Assembly: GCF_000247695.1 (NCBI RefSeq)
Contig: NW_004624781.1
Coordinates: forward strand, 12,879,468-12,943,467
Direction: 5' to 3'
Source of the DNA: Heterocephalus glaber
Lineage: Eukaryota; Chordata; Mammalia; Rodentia; Bathyergidae
DNA length: 64,000 bases
Position numbers and translations under genes: made by a program. Numbering within the stretch: position 1 is the stretch's first letter; every line of letters begins with the position of its first letter. Below, piece after piece: positions 22,901 through 31,507 of the stretch. The notes under the pieces are model-generated. The model worked only from the letters and a program-made list of their open reading frames with translations, was not told where the DNA came from and made no database searches.

Positions 22901-25900
22901 CCCAACCTCAGACAAGCTTTCTGACGCAACTTAGATCTGCAGGCTCCCTGGCCAAAGGGCATGACAAGCACTTTAGTGCCTTGATTTTTGTTGTTGCTGC
23001 ATCAATCACCAAAAAGCTCCCCTTTCAGGCCAGGGATTTAGCTCAGTGACACTGTGCCTGCTTCTCAAGAGCAAGGTCCTGAGTTCAATTCCCAGTACTG
23101 CAAAAAAAACAACAAACAAACAAACAAAAGGTTCCCTTTCCCATCAGCATCTCTGTATTCTTAAAAATCAGCACTCGGGAATAAGGATTCTCTGACCACC
23201 TCCCCCTGCTCTCCCCCGCCTGCAGGTGCAGGTTCCAAAGGACAGCACTTAGGTCTCACTGCTCACGTGGCACTCAGCCACATATGCCCAGGGTTATCCA
23301 GTGTTGCTCCCTGGGATCACTCATTCAGTTTTCAGGAACATATGCCCTTTCTGCACATGTCTCCTGAGTAAGAAGTCTCTTTAGCAGACCTAGTACAGTT
23401 GGGTATGTAGTGTAAGCATTCAATACAAAGAATATATCCAACGTTTTCTTTTGAAATATTTCAAACATACTGTACAGTAGTATAAATTTTTGACCTGGAA
23501 AGTGTGAAGGAGTTATCGTTCTTATATTGGGTTGTTTTAATTTCCCCCGAGATCACTAAATTTATCTGGATATCAAGGTAATTAATTTTATTAGTCAAGG
23601 TCTAACATTAAGGTACCCAGATAGAAAAGGCGTATGTATTCATTTCCTGTAGTACTGCATCCATCCAAGCAGAACCCTAGCTGTGAAGATTCTTCCAAAG
23701 CCACAGTGCAGATAAAGGCACCCCTGCAGTTTAGCTAAAATCAGGCTGCTCCTGTAATTACTTGTCAATTCGGAAACTCCTACCTTCGGAGCCAGCACTT
23801 CCATCTGTACCGGTTTCACAGAAGCAGTAGGTTTCGGTTGTTTGCTGACATTTGTTGCTTTGGTAGGGTGAACTGGTACTCTGGTGTTCTGAGCTTTCTA
23901 CAAGGAAAGAAAAACTCAGATAAGGCAAGACAGCCAGCATTGTCCTCCTGTGCTGTACCAAATCAGCCTCTAATGGAAATACAACCTCAGGATTGTTACC
24001 TTAGCAACGTGGGCTCCTCTGGTCATAACTCTATTTCCAATTTCTTCCAGAACTGCACGCCTAATAGTCACATGGCTCTTAGCTTTAGAATTAACTCCTG
24101 TGTTAATATTCTCCAAATCATTGGACACCTAGAAAAACAAAGTTGATAAAGCAATAAAACAATTTAAAATATCTAATGTCAGATATTCAAATTTAGAATT
24201 GCTTTGGGAGCTAGGTGTGGTGGCAGATATATGTAATTCTAGCACTTGGGAGGCTGAGGCAGAAGGATTGCCATGAGTTGGAGGCCAGCCTGGGCTACAT
24301 AGAGACCTTGTCTCAAAAGAAAAAAAAAAAAATAGGGCCAGAAATTTAGCTCAGTGGCATCATGCCTGCCTCACAAGCGCAAGGTCCTGAGTTCAATCCC
24401 CGGTACCAAAAAAATAAATAAATTTAAAAAGTAAAAAGAACGAATTGCTTTGGGAAAGGTGAATATTGCTGACACCTATTTGGAAAAGCCATATTTCAGG
24501 AAGTCTAAATATGCTTATGATTAATAGCATTGCACTAAATTAAGCAAATCGCCTTATCTATAATATAGATTCTCCAACCAACCTTGCAAAACTACCATAA
24601 TCATTCCAGGGGGCCTTCCTTTAAGAGAACTTCATTCAAAGCTTCACAGATAAATGATTATTTCTCATGTGGCTAGTTAGAAATCCCTGCAGGTTACTCA
24701 TTTTAAAACCTTGTTTTACAAGGGTTAATAACAAGGATACTTAAAATGAAAAACTGAAAGCTTATAATATCCATAGTTAATAATAAACCTATTAAATGCC
24801 TGATGTTTAAAACCTAAACTGGTTTTATTATACCATTCTAGAAATAAGAAGTGGTCCTGTAGAGATAATTTTTTACAAATACAGCTTTAAAAATTGAGCT
24901 TGACACCTGTAATGCCAGCACTCTGAGAGGCTGAGGCAGGATTCCAAGTTCCAACCCAGCCTGGCCAGTTTAGTGGCTTAGTGAGACTCTGTCTCAAAAT
25001 AAAATATAAAAAAGGCCCAGGATAGACCCTGGGTTCAATCCCCAGTACTTTGTGATGGGGGGTGTGGGGGGGGTTCCACAGTAAAAACTTATATTAAGGA
25101 ACTTAGAATGGAAATGGTTTTCTTGGATAAAATAGTTATAGCTCTCAAACTGGGAAAGTTAGAATAGTTGACCTATTTGGCTTTAAGTAGCTTTATCCAG
25201 AATATACTTACAAACTTGTTAGCAAAAGCAAATCATGCCAAAAGTTTATTTCATTAGAAATGATCAACATTTCACGAGAAAAAATGGCATGCCACAAGCC
25301 TGAGAAAACTAAGAAACTCCCAACAGGGAGCTTGAGAATGGACTTTTTCCTGAGTAGAAAGAACTTTATTAAATAATTTCATAGGACAAATTAGACAAAA
25401 GTTACTTGTTAGACAGGCCTGGTGCTGAATGCCTGTAATGCCAGCACTCAGGAGGCTGAGGCAGAAGGATCACCGTGAGTTCAAGGCCAGCCTGGGCTAC
25501 ATAGACGTCTCCAAATAAAGCAAACATACATAAAATTTTTTAAATTGCAGTATTTGTTAGTTGGTCTTAGAACTATAAGAGAATATGAATAGTGAATGAA
25601 TATATTCAGTATTTAGGGTTAGGATGTCAAAACTCATACTGTTCAATTTTCGCAGTTATCAGTTGCCAGTTTTAAAAAGGGTCTGAAAGCTCAATGCTAA
25701 TGGTTGAAGCCTGGTCATGTGACCACGTTTAAATTCATCAGGAAAGGAAAACTGGCAGCTTTTAACCAGTGTTATAGGCAGGATAATGGAACTCAGCTGT
25801 GTCAGGACCCCGTAGTTTTTAGCAAAAGTAAATCCAGGTATAATTCAAGCCCATAGGTAAAATACCAAAACTCCAATACCACTTTTTTACAAAGATAAAT

Positions 25901-26266
25901 CAATTTGGACCCTTTTCTCTCAGTCTTCATTATAGGCTTCTGACTGGGGAAATTAGCTTTTTGAGGACACAAAGGAAAACGTGGCACATGCGAAAACAGC
26001 CATGGCTGTTAGCTGATCGCTCATTCAGGACACTTGGCCGCCTAACGAATTCCCTCCAGTCCTCCACCGCCCCGGGCCCCCTAGACGCGTCGGCGAGGAG
26101 CAGCGGGAAAGGGGAGGAAATCCCTCCTGGGGCCCTACTCTTCCCCCACCCGGACGGGAGAGGGGAGAGGGCAACCCGGAGCCGGTCAGAGAGACACGGC
26201 CGGGGGGGACCCCGGCTGGAGAAGGGCGGGCCGGCCACTCACCGCCGGGGGTCGGAGTAGCGCCAT
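13806..26266 (-). CDS. CCNB2: Cyclin B2, exons 1-7 (3' end outside window)
   Basis: Regulatory subunit of CDK1 acting at G2/M, mainly at the Golgi and in the cytoplasm, and destroyed by APC/C in mitosis. Seven coding exons join in phase (26243-26266, 24000-24128, 23784-23897, 17577-17747, 17333-17491, 14314-14550, 13806-13946) to give 325 codons. Visible landmarks are the start MALLR, the destruction box RAVLEEIGN at about residues 32-40, and the cyclin-box signature [13 protein letters not shown] at about 165-177. The second cyclin fold begins near residue 279. The family is usually 398 residues, so 73 C-terminal residues (two exons in human) are missing. Nothing like them occurs between 1 and 13805, so they probably lie past the left edge. 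Identification rests on near-identity to remembered mammalian CCNB2 across all seven exons. Every internal junction is phase 0. Confidence 0.97.
14009..14092. mobile_element. Short hAT-like MITE
   Basis: GTGATGGCAAACCT at one end and, inverted, AGTGGTGGCGAGTTTAT at the other, with GGCACGCATGCC inside. A half copy with AGTAGTGGCAAACTTATGGC lies at 15070-15110. Lies in the intron between CCNB2 exons 6 and 7. Confidence 0.5.
14314..14550 (-). CDS. CCNB2: CCNB2 exon 6
   Basis: 79 codons from [10 protein letters not shown] to RRASKAGE, completing the first cyclin fold ([17 protein letters not shown]) and entering the second. Human has Val where this copy has Ile at the first position, which fits the ATT seen at the acceptor border. 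Acceptor ATTAG, donor GTGAGT. Confidence 0.98.
15195..15310 (-). repeat. B1+ID composite, 5' B1 half
   Basis: ACTGGGATTGAACTCCAGGC of the ID, then CCTGCCTCAGCCTCCCAGTG of the B1. Confidence 0.62.
15720..15850 (+). repeat. B1 SINE
   Basis: Short form without the internal duplication; GTGGTGATGGTGCACGCC start, A-rich tail running up to an ID. Confidence 0.85.
15880..16084 (+). repeat. Two ID SINEs in tandem
   Basis: Copies at 15880-15960 and 15990-16084. The word AACCAAAAAATAGG precedes both, so it is the TSD of the first copy. Confidence 0.9.
16160..16525 (+). mobile_element. MaLR-like LTR
   Basis: A third relative with the same 3' ending (ACCGTGAGCCTAAATAAAC, then TTGCTCC). It lies between CCNB2 exons 5 and 6. 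An antisense ID has disrupted its 3' terminus. Confidence 0.6.
16551..16631 (-). repeat. ID SINE in an LTR 3' end
   Basis: TTTAAACTTTTTTTGGTACC; CCTTTAAAC is present twice beside the tail. Confidence 0.88.
16790..17125 (-). mobile_element. Tigger-like DNA transposon remnant
   Basis: Repeated AAAATCC motifs and the phrases TTACCTTCAGGCTATA and CTAAGCATTTGGGATAAGG match a mammal-wide TcMar-Tigger-type element as I remember it. Family name uncertain. Confidence 0.45.
17333..17491 (-). CDS. CCNB2: CCNB2 exon 5 (cyclin-box core)
   Basis: 53 codons containing [13 protein letters not shown] and [11 protein letters not shown], the CDK-contacting heart of the first cyclin fold. The Lys and Glu needed for CDK binding are split between this exon and the next. 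Acceptor CCTCAG, donor GTAAGC. Only 85 bp separates it from exon 4. Confidence 0.98.
17577..17747 (-). CDS. CCNB2: CCNB2 exon 4
   Basis: 57 codons, [10 protein letters not shown] through QYLRQLE, between a GCCTAG acceptor and a GTGGGT donor. It holds the acidic segment before the cyclin box ([20 protein letters not shown]) and the first helix ([14 protein letters not shown]). The intron upstream is about 6 kb. Confidence 0.97.
17850..17960 (+). repeat. L2 3' end
   Basis: GTGAGCTCTATAATC and the terminal TAGTAGGTGCACAATAAATG are L2/MIR-type 3' termini. Confidence 0.6.
17964..18085 (+). repeat. B1 SINE
   Basis: Inserted in an L2 tail; flanking ATAAATGGCAGAAG and AAAAATGGCAAAAC suggest a diverged TSD. 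Confidence 0.8.
18345..18586 (+). repeat. B1 followed by ID SINE
   Basis: B1 (18345-18492) with the long internal duplication (two GCCAGCCTGRRCTACA-like units). The ID (18500-18586) has its own CAGAATGG duplication, so the two are separate insertions. Confidence 0.88.
18727..18885. repeat. Classic-type ID (+) with young ID (-) in its tail
   Basis: The older ID (18727-18800) has the classic GTGGTAGAGCACTT A-box context. The antisense young ID (18801-18881) starts at its tail. Confidence 0.8.
18890..19400 (+). mobile_element. Old L1 3' end (L1M-like)
   Basis: Ends with wording typical of ancient L1 3' termini (acaatgtatacatgtttcaa, then catcacatag). Split by a B1 with a visible target-site duplication. 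Confidence 0.6.
19161..19275 (+). repeat. B1 SINE with TSD
   Basis: AAAGGATTTT on both sides; short form; inside an old L1 3' end. Confidence 0.88.
19400..20115. other. CCNB2 intron 3, nothing recognised
   Basis: AT-moderate unique-looking sequence. Open frames are short and lack splice-bounded similarity to any protein I know. Confidence 0.5.
20150..20239 (-). repeat. ID SINE with TSD
   Basis: ACACCTGAATAGT on both sides. Contains GTGCGGCACGCAGC in the middle. Confidence 0.92.
20240..20875. other. CCNB2 intron 3, nothing recognised
   Basis: Mixed-composition sequence, possibly very old repeat. No exon-like signal found. Confidence 0.5.
20878..21105 (+). repeat. Long-form B1 plus B1 fragment
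   Basis: First B1 has the internal duplication (GGCCAGCCTAGGGTACA and GGCCAGACTTAACTACA). A 5'-truncated second B1 follows; AATTGGAAG borders the first. Confidence 0.82.
21217..21292 (-). repeat. ID SINE with 14-bp TSD
   Basis: CACAGAAGTGATCT borders; loses the first bases of the head. Confidence 0.92.
21570..21682 (-). repeat. B1 SINE
   Basis: Diverged: GAGTCAGGGTCTCACTCAGT to GCGCCACCATGCCTGG. Confidence 0.72.
21690..21785 (-). repeat. ID SINE
   Basis: TTGGTACCGGGGATCGAACT tail side; GCTGAGCTACATCC A box. Confidence 0.9.
22014..22098 (-). repeat. ID SINE with 15-bp TSD
   Basis: CATTTTCACATTTTA on both sides. Confidence 0.93.
22848..22965 (+). repeat. L2 fragment
   Basis: CAGGATAAAATCCAAATTCC followed by a Cys/Pro-codon-like stretch is the L2 ORF2 3' wording. 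Confidence 0.5.
23029..23127 (+). repeat. ID SINE
   Basis: TTTAGCTCAGTGACACTGTGCC; tail changes from A8 to (CAAA)n. Confidence 0.88.
23784..23897 (-). CDS. CCNB2: CCNB2 exon 3 (linker)
   Basis: 38 codons, starting [13 protein letters not shown] and ending QMEVLAPK, between a TTGTAG acceptor and a GTAGGA donor. This is the low-complexity Lys/Pro/Thr linker between the degron and the cyclin box. It is the most diverged exon relative to the human protein I recall. Confidence 0.95.
24000..24128 (-). CDS. CCNB2: CCNB2 exon 2 (destruction box)
   Basis: 43 codons between a TTCTAG acceptor and a GTAACA donor. The exon carries the APC/C degron RAVLEEIGN, where human has RTVLEEIGN. The rest of this N-terminal tail is basic and predicted disordered, as expected for B-type cyclins. 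Confidence 0.96.
24210..24455 (+). repeat. B1+ID pair inside one TSD
   Basis: B1 (24210-24332), A-rich linker, ID (24336-24415). AATTGCTTTGGGA occurs once before the B1 and once after the ID tail, with no duplication between them. Confidence 0.85.
24903..25055 (+). repeat. B1+ID composite (B1-dID-like)
   Basis: B1 part ends CTCAAAATAAAATATAAAAA and is joined to a shortened ID part ending GTTCAATCCCCAGTAC. Diverged. Confidence 0.7.
25413..25518 (+). repeat. B1 SINE, short form
   Basis: AGGCAGAAGGATCACCGTGA then one GCCAGCCTGGGCTACATAG unit; the end is deleted. Confidence 0.82.
26243..26266 (-). CDS. CCNB2: CCNB2 coding exon 1
   Basis: Eight codons, MALLRPPA, then the donor GTGAGT. This ATG is chosen because the MALLR start is conserved in the family and it sits just below the CCAAT/CHR promoter. 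The short first coding exon is typical of this gene. A GC-rich 5'UTR continues to higher coordinates. Confidence 0.95.
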
Positions 26267-26394
26267 GAGGAATGCGCTGCGGGGCCGGGACCGCTGCCGT
26301 TCCAGGGAGCGGGGAGAGAGCGCTGACACCGCGGCGCCGTTAGCTGAGCTCCGGCCACCCCGCCGGGTCCGCGGCGTACGCTGCGGTTCCGAGA

Positions 26395-26407
26395 TTCAAA
26401 TACCGCG
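26395..26407 (-). promoter_or_regulatory. CDE/CHR cell-cycle element
   Basis: The gene strand reads CGCGGTATTTGAA: a CDE-like CGCGG, then the canonical CHR TTTGAA four bases later... the spacing and order match the MuvB/DREAM-bound element of G2/M genes. It lies about 20 bp below the nearest CCAAT box and about 130 bp above the ATG. Confidence 0.85.
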
Positions 26408-26420
26408 CCACTCGCGACCC

Positions 26421-26489
26421 ATTGGGCGGCCGCACACCCGGAGCGAGCTCTTCATTGGCCGCTCCGGAGGCCCTGCACACGCTGATTGG
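26421..26489 (-). promoter_or_regulatory. Three CCAAT boxes (NF-Y array)
   Basis: ATTGG on the plus strand at 26421-26425, 26454-26458 and 26485-26489 reads as CCAAT on the gene strand, with spacings of 33 and 31 bp. Mammalian cyclin B2 promoters are known for multiple NF-Y boxes at about this helical spacing. Confidence 0.88.
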
Positions 26490-26539
26490 CTGATGCCCTT
26501 AGCCCTGAGTTGAGGCTGTTTCTCTTCTTTTACCCCGAG

Positions 26540-26546
26540 GTAAACA
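26540..26546 (+). promoter_or_regulatory. Forkhead-type core GTAAACA
   Basis: A perfect forkhead consensus about 275 bp upstream of the CCNB2 ATG, just beyond the third CCAAT box. FOXM1 acts on G2/M genes, mostly through MuvB, so a direct role is only possible. Confidence 0.3.
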
Positions 26547-26689
26547 AAAATGAACTCTGGGAGAAGCTCTGAATTTTGACAAGACCTCACTGACCTGTCC
26601 TCCCGACTTTCGTACGCGGTGGACAAAAGTGCAGTCTAAGGGACACCCTCATAATGCCAGTTTGGGGCTTTTTGTTTTCAATTTTGCGT

Positions 26690-26857
26690 ACAAGGTATTG
26701 AGTTCAGGGCCTTCGCACTTACATCCCAAGCTCTTTTTTAAATTTTTTGAGACACTCCTGCTAAATTGCTCAGGATGGGCTCGAACTTGCGATCCCCGTG
26801 CCTATAGGCCTCCCAGAGTGCTAGGATCACAGGCGTGCACCACCACACCCCGACCGA
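26690..26857 (-). repeat. B1+ID composite
   Basis: Old ID remnant (26690-26735) and B1 (26745-26857) just outside the CCNB2 promoter island. Confidence 0.62.
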
Positions 26858-27237
26858 TCTTCCGGAAATGGCAGGGGGGTGGAGGTTGGGTTGGCCTGGG
26901 TAGTAGGATAGCTGAGTAGCTTAAGGCTGCAGAGTTAGGTGCGGACTCAAACGGGTGCTCAAAAACTGAGACTCTCAGGAGAGAAGAACTAAAAGCGAGT
27001 TCGTGGTTCCTGATTGGTGTAAACTCTCCATTGTATTCCCAACACCTAGTATTGTACATTGCAAGTCAGAGGCAATACATTTTCATGGAATGCGTGATTC
27101 TCACACGTGTGTAAGATTTTAAAATGCAAAACACTGGATGACCACATCTTGAGCAGAAGGGTGGGAGAATGAAATCCAAAGTGAACGGTATTAAAGTTGC
27201 CTTGGAAAAGAGGTGATGAAGATCAGGACAGGAAAAG

Positions 27238-27330
27238 AGGGCTGGGATTTCAGCTCAGTGGTAGGATACATGTGTGGGCCCTAGGGTCACCGCCAGCACA
27301 GAAACAAAGCAAAACGAAAAGAAAAAGAAA
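27238..27330 (+). repeat. Classic-type ID, degenerate
   Basis: TTTCAGCTCAGTGGTAGGAT; B box lost (AGGGTCACCGCC); mixed A/C/G tail. Confidence 0.65.
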
Positions 27331-27639
27331 GGCCCAGCGCCAGAGCTAAGGCAGCACGTGCTCCAGGCTGCATCTGAGAATTCCAGCAGGCAGGCTCCCC
27401 ATTCCTCTTCCCCTTAGCTCATTTCACTTCCTTAGGTTAACAGATTTAAATAACTGGATTAAATCCCCCAACCCTTGCAGGATGTCTGTCGCGCATCAGA
27501 AATTTCCAATCTGCAGGAAGGCAGTGGGAGGAGTTTCCCCTTATCCATAGGAAGGCCAGCCCTTTTGTTCTCTTCAGGTTTTCAACTAACAGATGAGCCC
27601 CACCCACACAGGGAGGGCAATCTGCCCTCCGGATTTGTT

Positions 27640-27875
27640 AAGAGTCTTGCTATGTAGCTCAGGCTGGCCTCAAACTCGAAGCAATCCTCCTGCCTCAGTC
27701 TCCCAAGCGCTTGCATTACAGGCATCCACCGCCACACCTGGCTGTTCTGTTTCTGAGACCAGGTCTTGCTATGTTGTCCAGGCCAAGATTCAAACTCCTT
27801 AAGTCAAGCTTCCTCTTGCCTCTCCTCACAAGTAGGTGGGATTGCAGGTGCACAGCACTGCAGCTGGGTGATTTA
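27640..27875 (-). repeat. Two B1 SINEs
   Basis: 27640-27747 and 27757-27875, same orientation; the second diverged. Confidence 0.75.
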
Positions 27876-27879
27876 AAGT

Positions 27880-28600
27880 TGAATCTCACCTAGAGACAGC
27901 CTCACAGACACAACACCAAATGGCCTGTGACCCAGTCAAGTGGGCTCATAAACTACACATCACAGTAATCATCTACCAAACAAGGCAGGGAGAATTTCTG
28001 TATTATATAAAGATACGAGTCAAATGACCAGGAACCTAATTCCATCCCATAAATTTTTTCCCTCAAATACCAGCCTGAGAAAGTTCCTTCCCTCCTGATT
28101 CCTCTATTATTGAAAACACAGGTCGTTGTGTGGCTCGGGCTCACAGGGTTGGCTCCTCATGGGAAGCTGGGTCAGGGGGTATTAGTAATTTCAGAAGTTT
28201 GTAGGACATATTCTAACAAAGCAACAAGGCTTGTTTTACCTTACTGTGGTGGGTTAGAAATAGATAACACTTTTATGCCGCACCTTTTGTTGGCACTTGA
28301 CTTGCCCAAGCTGAACGCAGCCAAAGGAGGAACACATTATACCACAGAGAGGTGCCATGCATGCCCAGTCCTCTCCAAATTCCACATCTATGAACACATA
28401 GCAGGGTTTTAAGATGCTAAGTTTTGTGGTGCTTTGTTACAAAGTAGGTAAGAGTATAGTCGTGCTATCCTCTTGGATTCTCATAGGGTCTCATTTTTAA
28501 AAACACACCGTACTAGTTGAGATTTACAATCATTTCTAAATTTGGAGTTTTCAATAATGCTATCCTGATTGATTTCTGGCACGGGAAAACAGTGCGTTTG
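27880..28600. other. Intergenic, nothing firm
   Basis: Only an LTR-like tail at 28405-28450 is suggestive. Confidence 0.4.
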
Positions 28601-29290
28601 ACATGTCCATTGGATGTCTTGGCATTTGGCTGTCTCCCTAGGGCACGAGAAAGCATGATTATCAGATATGGAGCCATGAGTCAGAGGTAACAGAAATTGG
28701 GCAGCACTGAAGCCAATCTCGTAGGATGCTTGGCCACAGAAAACCAGAGCAGGGTCTTGACATAGGGAACAGGAGTCACTGTTTGGAAGGATGCATAGAC
28801 CCCTGGCTGTGCCTTTCTTCCAATGGTGGAAGCCACTTCCCTCAGTCAGGGTAGGCTGCGGTGACTCTCCCTTCTAAGGAGTCAGAAGAGACAGTGTGAC
28901 TTCCCAGACTAGCTCAGAAAAGGCACTGGGCTTCCTCCTGGCTGGCACTCACTCTCCTTGGGACCACTCTGGGAGAGGCAACTACACCACGTCACGCCAC
29001 TCAAGCATCTCTAAGGAACAGCCCAAGTGGCGATGAAGTGAGAGCTCTTAACCCAGACCAGAAGGGAAGAGGCTGCCTGTGCACAGCCTCGAGAACGAGC
29101 CATCTTAGATGCAGACTGTCCAGACACAAGACAAGCCTTCGGTGAACACAGCTGCAACTATGGTCCAGAGTGAACACTCCAGACTCTGAGAAACACTGAA
29201 CTCAGCTGTTCTTCATCCTGAATCCACAAAAACTGCAATGGCTATTGTTTAATTCACTAAGTTTTGGAGTTACAAAGCAATAGGTAATTA
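28600..29290 (+). mobile_element. Old LTR-like sequence
   Basis: Ends with TTAATTCACTAAGTTTTGGA and GTTACAAAGCAATAG, similar to 3' ends of ancient mammalian LTRs. A related tail occurs at 28405-28450 (AAGATGCTAAGTTTTG). Family not resolved. Confidence 0.4.
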
Positions 29291-29558
29291 CTTCAAAGCA
29301 CACAATAACATAAAACTTGGGGGTGGGGTATGCAGCTAACTATGATGATCTAGGAACCCAGGTATATTTCAACCACTTATTCTTTGAGCAAATACTAATA
29401 GTTCAGTCGTCTAGATATAGCAGGTCAATAAAAGGCATCTTCATTCTTTTTTTAAAGGCAGTTTGGAAAGCAAGGTACAGGAGACTTACTAGGTCTCTTC
29501 CAATTACCTTGTCAAACACCTTTCTCACACAAAAGCTCTTAAGATTCTAAAGACCAGG

Positions 29559-29643
29559 GGCCAGGGGTTTGGCTCCGTGGTTCCGCTGCCTGCCTCACAA
29601 GCACAAGGTCTTGAGTTCGATCTCCAGTACCAAAAAAAAAAAA
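29559..29643 (+). repeat. ID SINE with TSD
   Basis: TCTAAAGACCAG on both sides (12 bp, identical). A-box mutation GGCTCCGTGG. Confidence 0.92.
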
Positions 29644-29940
29644 TGAATCTAAAGACCAGAACCCCTAGCATAACAAGTTTGGAGTGTCCCACATGATGGA
29701 AGAATTCCCATACACATGAGACGAAGGGTCATCCCTGAAATGCCAGGCTAGAAATGCGAGTATGGTAGGTTGTACTTCCAACTATGCAGAAGCTAAATTT
29801 TAACTTTCTAGACAGAATCTATCAAAGACAATCTGTAGTTTGCCCAGGATCCCACTCCCACATATTGAGTATGATGACCTTAAGCAAAACTGATTCATCA
29901 GAGCTCACAATAAAAATTAGTATTAAGTCTAATTCATTCT

Positions 29941-30026
29941 GGGCTAGGGATGTAACTCAGTGGCACAGTGCCTGCCTGGCAGGTGTGAGGTCCTAAGTTC
30001 GATCCGATCCCCAGCACAAAAAGAAG
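29941..30026 (+). repeat. ID SINE with TSD
   Basis: TCTAATYCATTCT borders. B box duplicated locally (GATCCGATCCCC). Confidence 0.9.
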
Positions 30027-30474
30027 AGTCTAATCCATTCTGTAGTGATGGTAGAGGATTCAGAGCACCAACCAAGCTAAACACAAGCTCCTTCAGGAAA
30101 CCCACACCTGCCATGTGCTCTCAGGGTTATCAGCCTACAGGCACGAACAGATGCAGCTAAAATACACAAAAGCAGCTCAGAAGTGTGTGTTTAATTCCTA
30201 ACAGTACCCTGGTACAAGAGCTTAGTGATGAGGAAAGAAGAGAATGAGTAAGAAAGCATTTGAAATCTTTTATCTCTATAGAAAAAGATAACTTCCACCC
30301 TAAGGTCAAAGAAGACTGTTTCTTCTTATATAATGATCACTCACTTGGACGGAATGTGAGAAACATATGCGGGGCAAATACTGCACCTTGCAGGGCTGTC
30401 ACCTCCCCTCAAAGGCAACAGAACCTGGGGGTGGGCGAGCACAAGCACAGGGGGAACTGAGTCCTTTGTGTACT

Positions 30475-30835
30475 GTGTGCAAAGTCCTCCACATTCATTA
30501 GCTCATTTACTCAACAGCAACACTAAGAGGTAATTTTTATTTCTATTACATAGATGAAAGATTTTAAGCTCAAAAAGGTTACACTGTTCAAAACTGGCCA
30601 GGCATAGTGGTGCATGCCTGAAATCCCAGAACCGGGGAGACTGAGGAAGGAGGATCTCTGTGAGTTCGAGGCCAGCCTGAACTACACAGTTCAAGGCCTT
30701 GTGTCAAAACAAACAAAAATGAAAAACAAAAAACAAAAACACCCCAATATACATATTTTTTACAAGTTGTTCAAAATTACACAATTTGAAACCTAGGTCT
30801 GACTGAGTCCAACATCTGTATTCTTTAAATTATTC
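30475..30835 (-). repeat. MIR split by a B1
   Basis: Antisense MIR: GTGCAAAGTCCTCCACATTC to AGATGAAAGATTTTAAGC, resuming after the B1 (30593-30725) with ACACAATTTGAAACCTAGGT. The B1 therefore postdates the MIR. Confidence 0.65.
30593..30725 (+). repeat. B1 SINE in a MIR
   Basis: GCCAGGCATAGTGGTGCATG start; tail (AAAAACA)n. Confidence 0.85.
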
Positions 30836-30951
30836 TAAAAACTCCTATGTGGCCTGTGAATTTGTAAATACAAGAGAAGAGATTGTCTCCAGTTTGGCAA
30901 TGACAGAATGTAATTGGTAACATTTATTTTTCTTAGAAATAATTGTTTTGA

Positions 30952-31036
30952 GGGCCTGGGGACTTAGCTCAGTGGTTCTGGCACCTGCCTCACAAGCACA
31001 AGGTCCCCAGTTCGATTCCCGGTACCAAAAAAAAAG
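30952..31036 (+). repeat. ID SINE with TSD
   Basis: AGAAATAATTGTTTTGA before and after, 17 bp and identical: a recent insertion. Confidence 0.93.
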
Positions 31037-31059
31037 AAATAATTGTTTTGAATGTCATT

Positions 31060-31145
31060 TTTTTTTGTTCATGGAGCTGGGGATCAAATCCAGGGCCTTG
31101 CACATGCAAAACAAGCACTCTATCACTGAGCTACAACCCTAGTTC
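31060..31145 (-). repeat. Classic-type ID
   Basis: AAGCACTCTATCACTGAGCT is the antisense of the classic AGAGCRCTT context. Confidence 0.75.
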
Positions 31146-31418
31146 TTGAATATTTTTTGAATATAATTTTTAATTCAAGAAAATGATTGAAACATACGAT
31201 AGAGTGTAACTTTAACTTTGATATTTCCACTACTGTGACATGAAGTTTTCGATAAACCCAAATTTACCGTATTCAGGGATTAAATTAGAAATTAGGATGT
31301 GTTTTCTACAGATTAAATTTTCTCATTCATGAAATAATAATGAAATGTCCTCAAGAGTTTATATTTTACTTTCAGTGTTTGAACTAGTTACAAATGACTA
31401 ATTTTTATTTTTATTTTT

Positions 31419-31507
31419 AGATTTTTTTTTTTGGTACCGGGGATCGAACTTGGGTCCTTGAGCTTGCACAGCAGGCGGTGAAACCACTGAGCTAAATCCC
31501 TAGCCCG
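31419..31507 (-). repeat. ID SINE with 18-bp TSD
   Basis: ACAAATGACTAATTTTTA borders, nearly identical: among the youngest inserts here. Confidence 0.93.

Larger units (their letters stand above)
22115..23780. other. CCNB2 intron 3, mostly unique sequence
   Basis: Apart from one L2 piece and one ID (annotated), no feature seen. Confidence 0.5.
24460..26030. other. CCNB2 intron 1, AT-rich
   Basis: A B1+ID composite and one B1 apart, no feature seen. AT-rich down to the abrupt start of the promoter island. Confidence 0.5.
26040..26550 (-). promoter_or_regulatory. CCNB2: CCNB2 GC-rich/CpG promoter region
   Basis: An abrupt CpG-rich block in otherwise AT-rich DNA, spanning exon 1 and the sequence upstream of it. 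It is free of SINEs, in contrast to both flanks. Promoter assignment follows from position and from the motifs listed separately. Confidence 0.85.

Noticed and set aside
25961..26513. Arg-rich frames upstream of CCNB2
   Set aside because: Artefacts of a CpG-rich promoter; no conservation known and they overlap promoter motifs.
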